Source of the DNA: Dioszegia crocea
Lineage: Eukaryota; Basidiomycota; Tremellomycetes; Tremellales; Bulleribasidiaceae
Assembly (NCBI GenBank): GCA_001600615.1
Contig: BCKK01000001.1
Span: forward strand, 907,082-971,081
Direction: 5' to 3'
DNA: 64,000 nt
A model generated the notes under the pieces. It was not told where the DNA came from, did not search any database, and worked only from the letters and a program-made list of their open reading frames with translations. Position numbers and translations under genes: made by a program. Positions 44,843 to 55,979 of the stretch are shown piece after piece; positions within the stretch are counted from its first letter, which is position 1, and the number at the start of each line of letters is the position of its first letter.

Positions 44843-47797
44843 TTATAGCCACAGCAATCGCTTGACAGCGTAGTCGATCCTCGCCGCGATGCTCGTCCCC
44901 GCCTCTGCTTCGGCGACGCTGTATATGTCAGTCAAGTACACGGTACGCTGCTCAGACACATACCTGACTACGTCTTCTTCTACCACTGGAGGTTCGTGGC
45001 CCAGTGCGCTGCATGCCGAGACGACACGTTTCACCATACGCACAGCGACGTCTTGACACGTTTCCGTCGGATTTGCGTCCGAGTCCGAGTCAATGTCTTG
45101 GTCTTCAAACGACGACGCGCCGCGCGCCACAAACTCTCGGGGGAGAACTTTGAAGGCGATAAATTCCTCGGTATTGCTTGGTGTTGACCGGTTCTGTATT
45201 GAATAGGTGGAATATCGCCCTTCGTGTAAGGTGAAGCGGACCATGAAGCCGGCGTTTTCCGTGGCGTCTCGGGCGGATTCTTGTAGAGGCGAGCTGATAT
45301 ATGCACCTGTTGTTAGCTTAGACTAAAGCAAACGTACCTCTTTGCAGACCAGTGATGGACAAAAGCGGCACTCTTGTAAACCCGACCACCTTGTCAAGTG
45401 GATAGTTGAAGGAGATGATGAACAAGGCGGATTCCGTCAACAGCAACACTTTCTCCTCAAACGTTGCCGAAAGCTTGACGTTGGGATCCTGCGGCGACAA
45501 GACTGTCCACCCTGCAAGTCGTTGTTCACCATCAAGCACTCGGGCAGAGCACGTCTCGACTGTAGGTTAGCGGAATCCAAGTGAGTACTCACTAGCAGCA
45601 GCCCTAACTCGAGATAGCTGAATCAGATTTGACGCGTCCGAACTGGTCATATTCTCCAGGAACTCGCTGAATACGCTCAGATTGCGATGGCCGAGCATGA
45701 AGGAGATGACGGTCTGGGCGAAGAAATCAGATACCTAATATTTAGCAGGACTCAGATCTTTAAACTCACCGCTCCGTAGAACATCCGGCTCAGAGAGCTG
45801 ACACCGTCGTGCAGCATTCCGGAAATATCGCGCTTTCCAGTCCGGACAAAGTCTCCCTTCAGTGCCGAGGTGTGGGCGTAACAAAGACTGATGGTATCGC
45901 CGTTGTTGGCCCAGGCTGACATCAGTCAGAGCCTGTTGACAACTCACTATCGTTAAAGGCGCGCTCGAGCTCAATCCCGGTGCTGGCCAGTCCGAGCTGG
46001 GCCAGCATTAGACTGAGGGTCTTTCTAGCTATGGCGGATTGGACGACATTAGTCCGGTCCAAGCAGTCGATGCAACTAATATCAGCAAAGCACAACTCTG
46101 ACTCACTTTGACCTGAACGCGCCCTTCTGCTCCCTCACTACATCCCGGTCTAACACCCAGGTGTACCCAATCGAGTCAAAATCAAGCTCCTCGGTGAGTT
46201 CCGAGATATTCTCCCATTTCATCCCCTTGCATTTGGCGTGGAAGTCGAAAGGTTTGTAGGTGACGTCTTTGCGATCAAGACTGGTTAGTAGCTCGCCATA
46301 CCCCTGAGTAACAGCGCCCTCCTTCCCATTCTGCTCTGACAGATTGATAGCAGTCTAAAGTCAGCGCTGTCGCTGCATAGACTTACAATAGGCCCATATC
46401 TCGATACAATATCGTCAAAATGCAGATTCGCCACTGAGAACGTCTTGTCGACGGGCTGATCCAGCACAGGGGGTGGCTTCATCGACCATGGCTGCTGAGA
46501 CCACTTGAGCGGTATTGACCCCCTGATCTGGACATAGCTGAATGTCGAAACCTTTCCCTCCACCTCCGCCCTGACAATCATCTCCGTCTCGACGAAATTC
46601 GCCACATGGCCTTGATCGTCAATCCCTCGACGCTGATAGCGCAGCCCCGCCCGATCTTTGCTTCGGCGAGAAATGACGCAGAGTTGGATGGGTGTATCCT
46701 TATTTTCGGTCGGAGTGATAGGGGCGGAGACAGGAACGAGGGAAGTCTGAACCCAACCCTGCATCACTGGAAGGATGAAGGAGTGGAATCCCGAATCGAT
46801 GAGGTCTTTGAGTAAGTGCTCGTTCCAAAAGAAGCGCTTGTCGGCCCGGCGCCAGAGTGGGATATGGATGTCTGGTTCTACACCATTGGTAGTGGTCTGC
46901 GAATCGCCAGTTCGGTCAGGCTGAAGGGGAATAGGGTCGGAAAGGCCGTGCGCTTTGTCCTCCTTGGGTCGATCTGGGGTATTGAGCAACTCGGCCAAAG
47001 CGTCCGCTGACTTTAAGCGCGACTTTGAACGATTACGTTTGTAAGCTATCGTCCGAGTGAGGTCGGTGGAGTGAGAGTAGAAGAATCCGCCTCCTCCGTA
47101 TTCTCTGAGTATCTGCGAGATGATTTTGGCTTCGAGCTCTCGGCGGGTCGCACGAGCAGTTGGGGGGTCGGCAGATGTTGACGGGGGATGGTCATTCTCG
47201 AGACTCGTCTCCGTTAGATCTGATTCTTCGTCCTCTCCATCCGACACCGCTCCGTCCTCCCTAGCATGACGACGGGGGAATGGCCATTTGAAGCCTCCAC
47301 TGGCACGACGGGCTTTCTGTGGATTAGTACTTTTCGACCTGGAACTTACCTGTAGCTTTTCCACCTCCTTCGCAGCTCTCTCTTGTACCAATGGGACAGC
47401 TGCGAGGCCTTGTACGGTATACACCTCGTCCGTGCTTCCTGGTAAAGTGGCCGTTGAAGCGCTGGGGAGAATCACAAACAGGTATGACGCTTTCATCAGC
47501 GAATTCCTTTCAGCACTTACCATCCCATAAAGTCACAACTCCCAGTATCCCAGCTATTGGCAAGGATTGCGTAGACTGCTGAGTGATTTGACGCTTTCGA
47601 GCACGGCCTGAGCCAGTCCACTCAAACAACAAACCCTCAGTCCCGTCTTTGATTGATGGGTCGATTGCAATTCCGTCCCGTTGCAAGCTGAGATATAGCC
47701 GTCGGTGAAGCTGAGGTGGCATCGGAGGAACGACAAGGCGCGCGGGCAGACCTGGAGAAGATCGGCCTGTAGTCTTTGCCAGCATAGCGTGGGGCAT
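44843..47797 (-). CDS. SAC-domain phosphoinositide phosphatase (INPP5F/Sac2-like)
   Basis: Phosphoinositide phosphatase acting on endosomal/Golgi PI4P or related lipids. The N-terminus reads PQLHRRLYLSLQRDGIAIDPSI, ITQQSTQSLPIAGILGVVTLWD and SYLFVILPSAS..VYTVQGLAAVPL, then GGGGFFYSHSTDLTRTIAYKR, RFFWNEHLLKDLIDSG, SRRSKDRAGLRYQRRGIDDQGHVANFVETE, the catalytic CIDCLDRTNVVQ (CX5R) and FNDIWANNGDTISLCYAHTSALKGDF. A hSac2-like module follows (FEEKVLLLTESALFIISFNYPLDKVVGFTRVPL). No C-terminal membrane anchors, unlike Sac1. One intron (47317-47349) is only 33 nt. The ATG at 47797 is chosen; 47785 or 47914 are alternatives, the last leaving 23 bp to the divergent F-box-like gene. Confidence 0.88.
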
Positions 47798-47937
47798 GAG
47801 GATGTAATTCCAAGTTGGATGATGATGGCCTGCAAAATTAGAGTTTCCGGGCAAAAACAATAGCCGTTTCAGCCATGACGCACAGCCAAATTCCCACTTC
47901 GCACTGTACATCATCCAAAGCAGTCACGTCAGCCAAT

Positions 47938-49822
47938 ATGGCCAATCAACACCCACCCTCTGCCACCACAACTGTCAAGGCCGGCCGGCCTCGACCCAAA
48001 AAGACGACCAGGCTTGCGAGAACCTTTCCGATTTCCGACCCCCCTCTTAGGCGCACGGCCGCTCGAAGGTCTGCCCGAATTGCCTCTCAAACTGCGCCAT
48101 CATCCGCTCGGCAGGTGTACGATATTCTTGAATTGAGATCACGCATTCTGCAGCTACTGTAGTCTGCTGATCTGGCGAAGTTTCTTAGAGTGGAAAGGCG
48201 GGGGATTTACGAGGCTGCGCGTGTGCTTTACCGCTCGGCGACGCATCAACTGGTCCTGAATCTCTTGGAGATGTCGACGGTGAGTAATCTCGTGCAAGAC
48301 ATCCTGGTGACTCAGCTGACGCCTGCTCCAGCCTCGCCAGGCAATCTACTGCGCGGCAGTGAGCGAAGTCCTGCTCCCTGGACCATTCACTTTCGATCCC
48401 CGTGGCCTATCTGCGCAATCCGTCCTAGGCGCCCCAATCCTTCTGCTGCGGCATAGCTTACCCAATCTTCTCCGGGTTGTGGTAGGCCGTGAGCCCTCCT
48501 CGGTCCCTAAACCGACCCAGGCGACATATCATTTTAACCCGAATCGAGGGGCACGGATCGGTCTCGAGACCCCAGCAGAGGCAACGCTCGACCACTTTGG
48601 CGCTGCGCATGTCGACATTTTCGAGAGTCGCGTCTTCTCGCTTTCGGACTCTCCACCTAGCGCGGCACAGATCTACCCCATTCCCTCCCGAACAGCCACT
48701 ATTTCCTACCGTTTTGATTTGAAACTCAACCCCGTTCCCCCGTCGAGGCCCGCTCTCGTCAACGAATGGCTTTCCGCTCTACGCGATGACCCCTCCTACG
48801 GAGATCTGCGGGACTATGTCAATCTGTCCCAACTCCCTTCCACCTTCGCCGATATTCGTCGGCTCTACGACCGTCGGAGGGAACGAGGACATGTTGATGT
48901 CCTACAAAACATTAATGCCCCAAGTGCTTCACTGTGGAATCTACTCGATTTTCAGTCCCTGGCGCTTCTTGCTGGCGCATCGTTGACTGCGCTTTACCTG
49001 GCCAGTGAGCAATCGTACGACGAGCGCAACGTCATCCTATCATTCGAAGACCTCCCACTCATCGTCGAGGCTATACAGTCGGGTTTACCAAACCTGAGAC
49101 TATTACACATCGCGCTGAAGGGTATCGGGACCGCAATGCGGAACTGCAAGCCCTACCTTCTACAAGATTGTCTATCAGTGACCGGCAGCCTCCGCAATAT
49201 CCACATTACCACAGCTCATCATACGGCGTTCCCGTTTAACGCTCTGCGCGTCCTGGCGCCGCTGCTCGCATGCGGAGGACATCTCCAATTTGGTCCTTTC
49301 CGGGGCAACTGGTCGCCAGGCGCTTATGGAGAGTGCCTTACCTATCTCAGAAAGTAAGTGGTCCAGGCCAATCTCGCATCGAGCGCCACAAGCTGATTAC
49401 CCTTCAGTCAGATTCCTTCTCGTCAAACCTATTTGGCGACCTGCGATCTCCCCTCACTTCACGTATTCACACCAGTGCAACTACGCGACCTCACATACGA
49501 TGACGACGGGCGACCAAGGTGCCGTGGATCGGACTCAATCAATGAGTGGGCGAAAACGGCGAAAGAACTGGCGACCGGCTTCCAACCACTGTTGGACAGG
49601 GTGCAGAAAGCGGTGTCTGCGCTCAACCAGGCGACAGCTCAGCTCGCTTCTCTTCCAGCTGGTGCCCGTCGAGCAGATGTCAAGATTGCGAGTGGGAAGG
49701 CGCGGGCGGCTTACGAGGAGTATGGCTTGGCCGCGGCGGCTATAGGGAGAACTGGTGCCACTGCGTTGGCAAAGGAGGCGGAAGTGAAGAAATACATACA
49801 TGCGGAGGCGGCTCAGTACTAG
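47938..49822 (+). CDS. F-box-like protein, interrupted by in-frame TAG or a 30-nt intron
   Basis: Probable F-box protein of the large lineage-specific type. Start ATG 47938; a basic N-terminus precedes an F-box-like stretch ending VYDILELRSRILQLL. Codon 75 (48160-48162) is then TAG, yet the following codons in the same frame (SADLAKFLRVERRGIY) continue the F-box consensus. Removing a possible 30-nt intron (48159-48188, GTAGTC..TTAG) also restores frame. Downstream exons are joined by ordinary introns near 48281 and 49355 and encode a repetitive Leu-rich C-terminal half (NLRLLHIALKGIG) and a coiled coil (ELATGFQPLLDRVQKAVSAL). Ends at 49822. The gene could be an allele-level pseudogene; the function is not assignable. 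Confidence 0.6.
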
Positions 49823-50284
49823 TTGCCTGCATCACACCGGCTCAAGATATGTATTATGAATGGGCGTGATGGAGAGCAGCTGCGATATGGGGTGGTCGCT
49901 GATGTCCGTACTCGATCCCAAGCTTCAGGGTATACATGGACCACTCCGGAGGGTATCTAGATCATCTTCGACAGGACGCCCTGGTCGATTGCGCGATCTA
50001 CGATGCGCTATCAATGTCGCGGATCCCGCCGCCGTCCCTTGGTTGGCCAGGAGGCTTGAATTTTTATTGGGCCACATTCGTATCACCATTACTTCGTGAC
50101 TTCGCATTTTGTAGTCCCTAGACAGTGTGCGCTCGGGGCCAGGGGTGGTCACACCCAAAACTCCGCAGACGCGATACATCAAGCATTGTTCCCCCTGAAA
50201 GCAAGGAGAAGTAGGAGAGCAACGACTATTCTGGAAGACGAATAGAGCTTAGACATTTGAATATACACTCGATACATCCGCTAT
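49823..50284. other. Intergenic, convergent pair, no firm gene
   Basis: About 460 bases between convergent stops, unusually long for such pairs here. Short rightward frames (for example about 49860-50121) carry F-box-protein-like patches such as FLLGHIRI but no coherent gene; possibly a decayed fragment. Confidence 0.4.
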
Positions 50285-51126
50285 TTACTTCTTGCCCCAC
50301 TTCTCGACGATACCTCGGCCCAGCGTGGGCAGGTCTGGCGTCACAATGTCCTGTTTACCAAAAATGGAAACACACTCATCGTACTCATACGTCGTAGTAT
50401 AAGCTGTGACGAAGCCAGCGGCCTTGGCAGCTCGACAATCCCAAGCGTGAGAGGCTATAATCAGCATAATTACACTTCTCGCTCACCTGCAAAGACCGAG
50501 ATCTCTCCTGGCTTGTCCGCCCCGACCATCTTCCTGGCGTACTGGTAGCACTCCGCCTCGGGCTTGCCAGCCTTGACCGAATCGGCAGAGAGGATGTGAT
50601 CGCGGGGCATCTCAACACCGGCGTGGTCAAAGTAACCCTTGACCCGGTCGATGTTGGCGTCGGACAGGCACCAGACCTCGAACCCACCATCCCTCAAGGT
50701 CTTCATCATTTCGCCGAGCCCAGGGCGGGCTTTGAGTTTAAGGTACTCGGCCCGGATGTACTCGAGATCTTCCGAGGTGAAGAAGCCGTCGAGCTCCTTG
50801 GCGGGGACACCGGCTTGGAAGAGGACACGGGTGAAGGTGGAGGACATGATCTCGAAGAAGGGTTTGTATTGTTTGATCTGGGAGAGGTAGGAGTAGTCGC
50901 GCTCGGTACCGCAGATCCATGCGTAGAAGAGGAGTTTGGAGGAGATGTTGTATTTGGCGAGCTTGTCACCGAGCCGGGTTTGAACGGCTTCGGCCCCGTT
51001 ATCATACGAGACTGTGAGTCAGTACGGCGCAGGAGGGGGACTTACAGCATGTTCCGACAACGTCAACTGGAAAGTCAGCACGGTCGACTGGAGGCGAAGG
51101 GGAAACTCACAGACTACAGAGGGCAT
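50285..51126 (-). CDS. HAD-superfamily hydrolase, haloacid dehalogenase type II
   Basis: Small Asp-nucleophile hydrolase. Three or four exons from ATG 51126: MPSVV then FDVVGTCFSYDNGAEAV, where the first Asp is the nucleophile (motif I, DxxGT). Then LLFYAWICGTERDYSYLSQIK and the cap helices. Motif II Ser is in EVWCLSDANIDRVKGYFDHAG, motif III Lys in ILSADSVKAGKPEAECYQYA and motif IV Asp in VFAASHAWDCRAAKAAGF. All catalytic residues are therefore present. Family members dehalogenate 2-haloacids or phosphatise small metabolites; the substrate is unknown. Diverges from the aminotransferase across 458 bp. Confidence 0.88.
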
Positions 51127-51584
51127 TGTGGCGGATCTAAAGGGTGGATAGGTGATTCAGTGGATGTTGCTGGTGGGGTATGTGCAGAAGCTGCCTTTAG
51201 TACAAAGCGAGCATGGGTTCATACGCGAATCGTCGGCAGGATGGACCGGGCCATGACTCCGACTCCCGGCGCGTTGTGTCAGGGGCCTTATCGATACAAC
51301 TGGAATTGCTCAATTTAGAGTTTCCTAGAGGCCGTGCCTGAAAGGAACCCCCTTTGAATTTCCCCAAGAAGCATATATCCTCCACTGGCCAATCCGACGT
51401 CACCCAACCCCTGACACTGTGATACATCCCCCCTCCACATCTACAACTCGTAGCGACGGCTACCGTCGGCTTACATACCCCGTCTCGCTAATCTTTCCGC
51501 CACCTTGTGGGCCATCCAGAGCTCCAGAGGGACTTTCAACGTTGGAAATTGATCCAACAATCACCCACAGACCACCACACCAAG
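51127..51584. promoter_or_regulatory. Divergent promoter, HAD hydrolase / aminotransferase
   Basis: About 458 bases. CATATATCC at 51372-51380 is TATA-like but some 205 bases from the rightward ATG. No other element was recognised. Confidence 0.4.
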
Positions 51585-53268
51585 ATGCCTTCCCTTACTA
51601 CCGCACCCGACTCCCACATCCTCCCGCTCCCCTCAAAAACCAAGGGCCTACCCATCACCACCACCACTGAGGGTCTCCAGACCATCGCGCAGAACCACAT
51701 CACCAAGGGTCTGGGCCGACTCCGCGACCATGTCTTCAAAGAAGGCAAGGGCTTGCGCGTCCTTACCACTGTAAGTCTTTAGCTAGGACGAGCTGACAGC
51801 AGGATGGACGCCAGCTGCTCGACTTCACATCTGGGATCGGAGTGACTTCGCTCGGCCATGCCCACCCAGCCGTCACTCAAGCGATCATCTCCCAGGCCCA
51901 GTCCATCATTCACGTCCAATGCGCCATCGCCCTCTCTGAGCCCTATGTCCAGCTTGTCGAATCACTCCTCACCATGATGCCCGACCCGAGCTTGGACAGC
52001 TTCTTCTTCTGGAACTCTGGAAGTGAGGCAGTCGAGGCTGCCATCAAAGTCGCGCGGGCCAAGACTAGGCGGAACAACATTATCGTCATGCAGGGAGGCT
52101 ATCATGGTGAGTTGTGTAGTCTGCAACGCTGATCCCAGGCCGAACTTCTGGCGCGGCCGCTTTGACTCGATCCAAGACTTCATTCTTTAAGGGGACTGGG
52201 CCATTGATGGTAGGTCTGTGGGCGTTCGAAGCTGACGTCAGCCATGCGTTTACACTACCGCTTTCCCATACTGGCATCCTATGGGCGTCCCCAAGGAGAC
52301 ATCTGAAGAGGAGCTCGTCCGCCAGGCAAAGTTGTCCATTGACAACTTACTCCAACAGCAGTCTGCGCCTGAAGACACTGCAGCCATCTTTGTCGAGCCC
52401 GTCATTGGCGAGGGGTGAGTTTGGTGACTGGCCAAACTGACAAATAGTGGTTACGTCCCCGCACCCAAAGCCTACCTTGAATACCTACGCAAAATCTGCA
52501 CCCAGCACGGTATTCTGCTCGTTGCGGATGAAATCCAGACTGGGTTTGGCCGTACAGGGAAGAACTTCGCCATTGAGCACTCTGGCGTCACCCCCGATCT
52601 CATCATCTACGCCAAGGGTTTCGCCAACGGCATGCCTATCTCCGGTATCGTGACCCGCAAGGAGATCATGGACGCTATGCCCCCAGGATCATTGGTGAGT
52701 GGACATCCTGGCTTTGCTAATTTCAGGGCGGAACCTACTCTGGAAACGTCGTCGCTTGCGCCGCTGCCCTCGCTACCACCACCTACATGCGCACTCACGA
52801 CATTCTCGGAAACGTCAATGCTCGATCCGAGCAGATCTTTGCTGGTCTCCGTGCAATCCAAGCCGACACCGCCAATGGTGGTTGGATGATTGAGGAAGTC
52901 CGCGGTAAAGGAGTGAGTACCTATCTAGACGTTGCTGACGACAGTTAATGGTCGCTATCGAATTCAAAGACCCAAACTCCACCCTTACCTCCTCGCACCA
53001 CCTCGGCCCTAATGTCAACCTACCAGCCAACATCAACAAACTCGTCCAGGATGCTTGCATGGACCGCAACCTTTTGGTCTTGACAACCAGTATCTACCCC
53101 GTCATGCGCATGATCCCCGCTTTGATCCTCTCCGAGGCAGACGCGGATGAGATGCTCAACACGGTCCGAGAGGCAATCAAGGAGGTCGCAAGGGAGATTG
53201 AGGGTTCAGGCGTTGCCACCAACGGGGACAGCGTCGGGGCTGCACCCGGGGGCGCTGAGGGCAACTAG
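51585..53268 (+). CDS. Class III PLP aminotransferase (4-aminobutyrate type)
   Basis: PLP-dependent omega-aminotransferase resembling bacterial-type GABA aminotransferases. Start MPSLTTAPDSHILPLPSK at 51585. Landmarks are LLDFTSGIGVTSLGHAHPAVTQAI, FFFWNSGSEAVEAAIKVARA (Gly-Ser phosphate loop), IVMQGGYHGRTSGAAALT, the EPVIGEGGYVPAP loop, LLVADEIQTGFGRTGK (Asp to the pyridine N), the PLP Lys in DLIIYAKGFANGMPIS, GGTYSGNVVACAAA and EVRGKGLMVAIEF. Six introns, one in the HGILLVADE-preceding exon. The C-terminus (GVATNGDSVGAAPGGAEGN) is a low-complexity tail. Substrate (GABA, beta-alanine or another omega-amine) is not decidable. Its stop is 24 bp from that of EXO70. Confidence 0.9.
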
Positions 53269-53292
53269 TATAGTATTGTATGTTCATATGTA

Positions 53293-55646
53293 TTATCTGA
53301 AGATGGCCTGAACACGCTTTGTGATTTCTTCAGGACTCCCTCTGAGATCTGTAACATTAGCCACGGACTTTGGAAAGCTTACATTTATCCACACCCTTGC
53401 CGGAACACCGCCCCAAGAATACCCGCCATGCACCACCTATCAAATCGCCCACCTCCTTCCCAATCCTATCCCGCAATTCTGGATCTCCTCTACTGAGCGG
53501 ATACTGCACACAGACACTTTCCAACTCTGCGAGACGGTCGAAAAACTGCGTCGAGGCGTCTTTGAGATGTTGCCGGTCGGCGGAGGCTGCGATGGGTACG
53601 AAGCGGGTTGTTTGTGGCGCAGAGGTGAGGAGGGAAGTGAGTGATGTGAATTCGGCCAAGAGTTGACTGGAATTAGCACGTAAAATAGGGGGACTTACGA
53701 TTTCGCCTCGCGATAGGCTCTATTTAACATATCTTCAGCGCCTGGACCTATTATGTCTGAGTCGAAGGAAGCTGTCGTGTTGCGGATATGTGATACTGGA
53801 TGTCAGCCAGATTTTATGTGACTCACAATTGTTCAAGAGGAAAGTTTGTCCAATTGGTCGCCGCATAGACCCAGACCGCTGATTTAGGTGTATGATGAGA
53901 GTCCCCAGTACGTCCGCTGTCTGATCAGTGACGAACACCCAAGCTGTAATAAACGTACCAACAAAAAGATTGACCAGCCCGCCCTCTTCCTCCGCACTTC
54001 GCACAGGACTCGGAGCCTCCTTCTGCCCCATCAACCAACTCCTCTGGCTTTGACTGCTGCCCAATAGCCCTTCGACCGTTTTTTCGTAGCTCGGCAAAGT
54101 TTCGAGATATGTCAGTGTGGAATAGGTTGTATCGCTTATCGCAGAGGTTGCAGATTGTGACGGGGCGGAGCGAATGTCTACTAGTAATTCGGGGAACGAG
54201 CGTATTGAAAGTTGGCGCAACGCAGCGGTATGCACCGACAGTGCAGAAACGAGTGGTTGAGCAGCCGAGGGAGAAGTGTAGAGCATAGAAGAGCATTTCG
54301 ACACAGCCGGTTCCCACTGGACCTGTAAACGAGCCAACGACTGGTACAAGTCCAGGGCGACGAATGTGTGCTTCGAGGGAGAGCCCTTGATGGTGGCTAT
54401 GGTGGGGTTGACGGTGTTGTTTAGGAGACTGAGTGGGGATGCGAGAGTCAGAGGGAGGAGATCTGGCGGAGGAGATCTGGGGAAGAGCGCAGTGATGAGA
54501 AGTGTTTCGGCCTACTTGTCAGCTTAAAAGAGACAGACTTACCTCTATCAGAACAAGCAACACCTCCCAGCATGCCATGGTAGCTTTGACTTTCTCTCTG
54601 CCCCGCCCGCCTTCCCATATCCCACCCTCATCTACCTCTTCCACTCGTTCCACCATAGGCCCGATCGTACGACGCATCCAAGAGCTTCTGAGATCCGCCA
54701 AACCTCGGACAAGGCGGTTCATCTGAGGCAGCGCGAGTTCTGCAGTTTTTGGGTTGGGACTGCGGGGGTCGGTATACTGAAGCAGGTGATTGGATAGCGG
54801 AAGGAGGGTAGGGAGAGGTGGGAATAGATTTTGAGGCGTTGGAGGGCCTGAAATCAGCTTGAACAAGCAATCACTCACCACTTGTGACCAAACTATCCGG
54901 ATCTAGCATTCTCGATGTGCCATCCCGTGCTATTTGCAGAAACAGCTGCGCCAGCCCGCCCAGTCCAACATCCACCAAGGCGGAAAGATCTTTCAATCCA
55001 GCCTCTCTTGCGCCGCCTCTTCCCTCCACGAGTCCCCTCCACATCCGTTCCAAATCCGCAACGACCGAGTCCATTGCTGAGAAGTACTCTCCGAGAGCCA
55101 TGATATCCGGGCCTCTTGTGAGGATTGCGGTCTCATCTGCAGGTGTGGCAGTTGCGGATGGGGGTGCCGTTCCAGCAGGAGTAGCAGGTATCGGTGCGAG
55201 GGACGAGACGGGTGGTTCCAAACTATACCCCGCAGGCTTTGAGCGGGCGGATGAAGGGGTTACCGCACGGGCTGGCCGGGTGGGCTGGGAAGTCTGGCGA
55301 GTATGTGAGGGTTGGTTTGTGGAGGTCGGAGCAGGAGTCAAAGATGCTAAAGCCAGATCGATGTCTGATGTCAGCGTATAGATGCGCTTAAGACGCACTG
55401 GTAGCTTTCCGCGCGAGCGGCTGCAATCCCAACGGAGCGATAGTTTTGTCCAGCCGCGATAATCTGGTGTCTAGCTGACCTAGAATGCCTAAAGATCAGT
55501 ACGAGTATTATCGTCCGACGCACTGGTCATGCGCTGACTCAGCAGGTTGGTCTTGAGGAGATGCTGGTCCTGCCTGGTCAGGATGCTCATGGCATGGGGA
55601 AACGGAAGAGACCCACCAGCAGTGCGAGATCCGCTTCCTCGTCCAT
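53293..55646 (-). CDS. EXO70: Exocyst complex subunit EXO70
   Basis: Tethering-complex subunit binding PI(4,5)P2 and Rho GTPases at exocytic sites. Start MDEEADLALL at 55646. The first exons read QDQHLLKTNLLSQRMT then LGQLDTRLSRLDKTIAPLGLQP, exactly the coiled-coil N-terminus of Exo70. LKRIYTLTSDIDLALASL, RGPDIMALGEYFSAMDSVVADLERMW and LGGLAQLFLQIARDGTSRML come from the helical rod. The C-terminus has FLLNNC-region and DKYLRGSPEEITKRVQAIF, the family ending (KYx..PEeV). About eight introns, a few boundaries in the middle less certain. The basic patch near the C-terminus that binds lipid is expected there. It diverges from the catalase gene. Confidence 0.9.
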
Positions 55647-55979
55647 TTTTGCAGTCACGCCTTGATCTATTCGCCTGCCTTATCTTCTGCTGTCTGTCTG
55701 TATCCTGTACTAGGTAAAGTGTCCCTGTTGTTCGCTATAGATCAAGGTCATATCCCCTTGTTGTCAACCTCGCGACCATGTTCAAGTCATCACGTGACAG
55801 CCGGATATCCCCGAGATTACGCAATCAATCATGTCTGATTCCAGCAAAAGCCGATTGGTGCGCTACTGCGTCATGCCTTCTCAATCCAGCTGCTTAGACA
55901 AGCACCCGCAGGCCATGGGGTATAAGAGGGGCGGAAAGCAAGAGAAGCCCCTCAAGCTTCATATAATACCACATCAAAA
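55647..55979. promoter_or_regulatory. Divergent promoter, EXO70 / catalase-like
   Basis: About 333 bases with TCACGTGA at 55790-55797 and TATAAGAGG at 55921-55929, about 55 bases before the catalase-like ATG. Confidence 0.5.
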
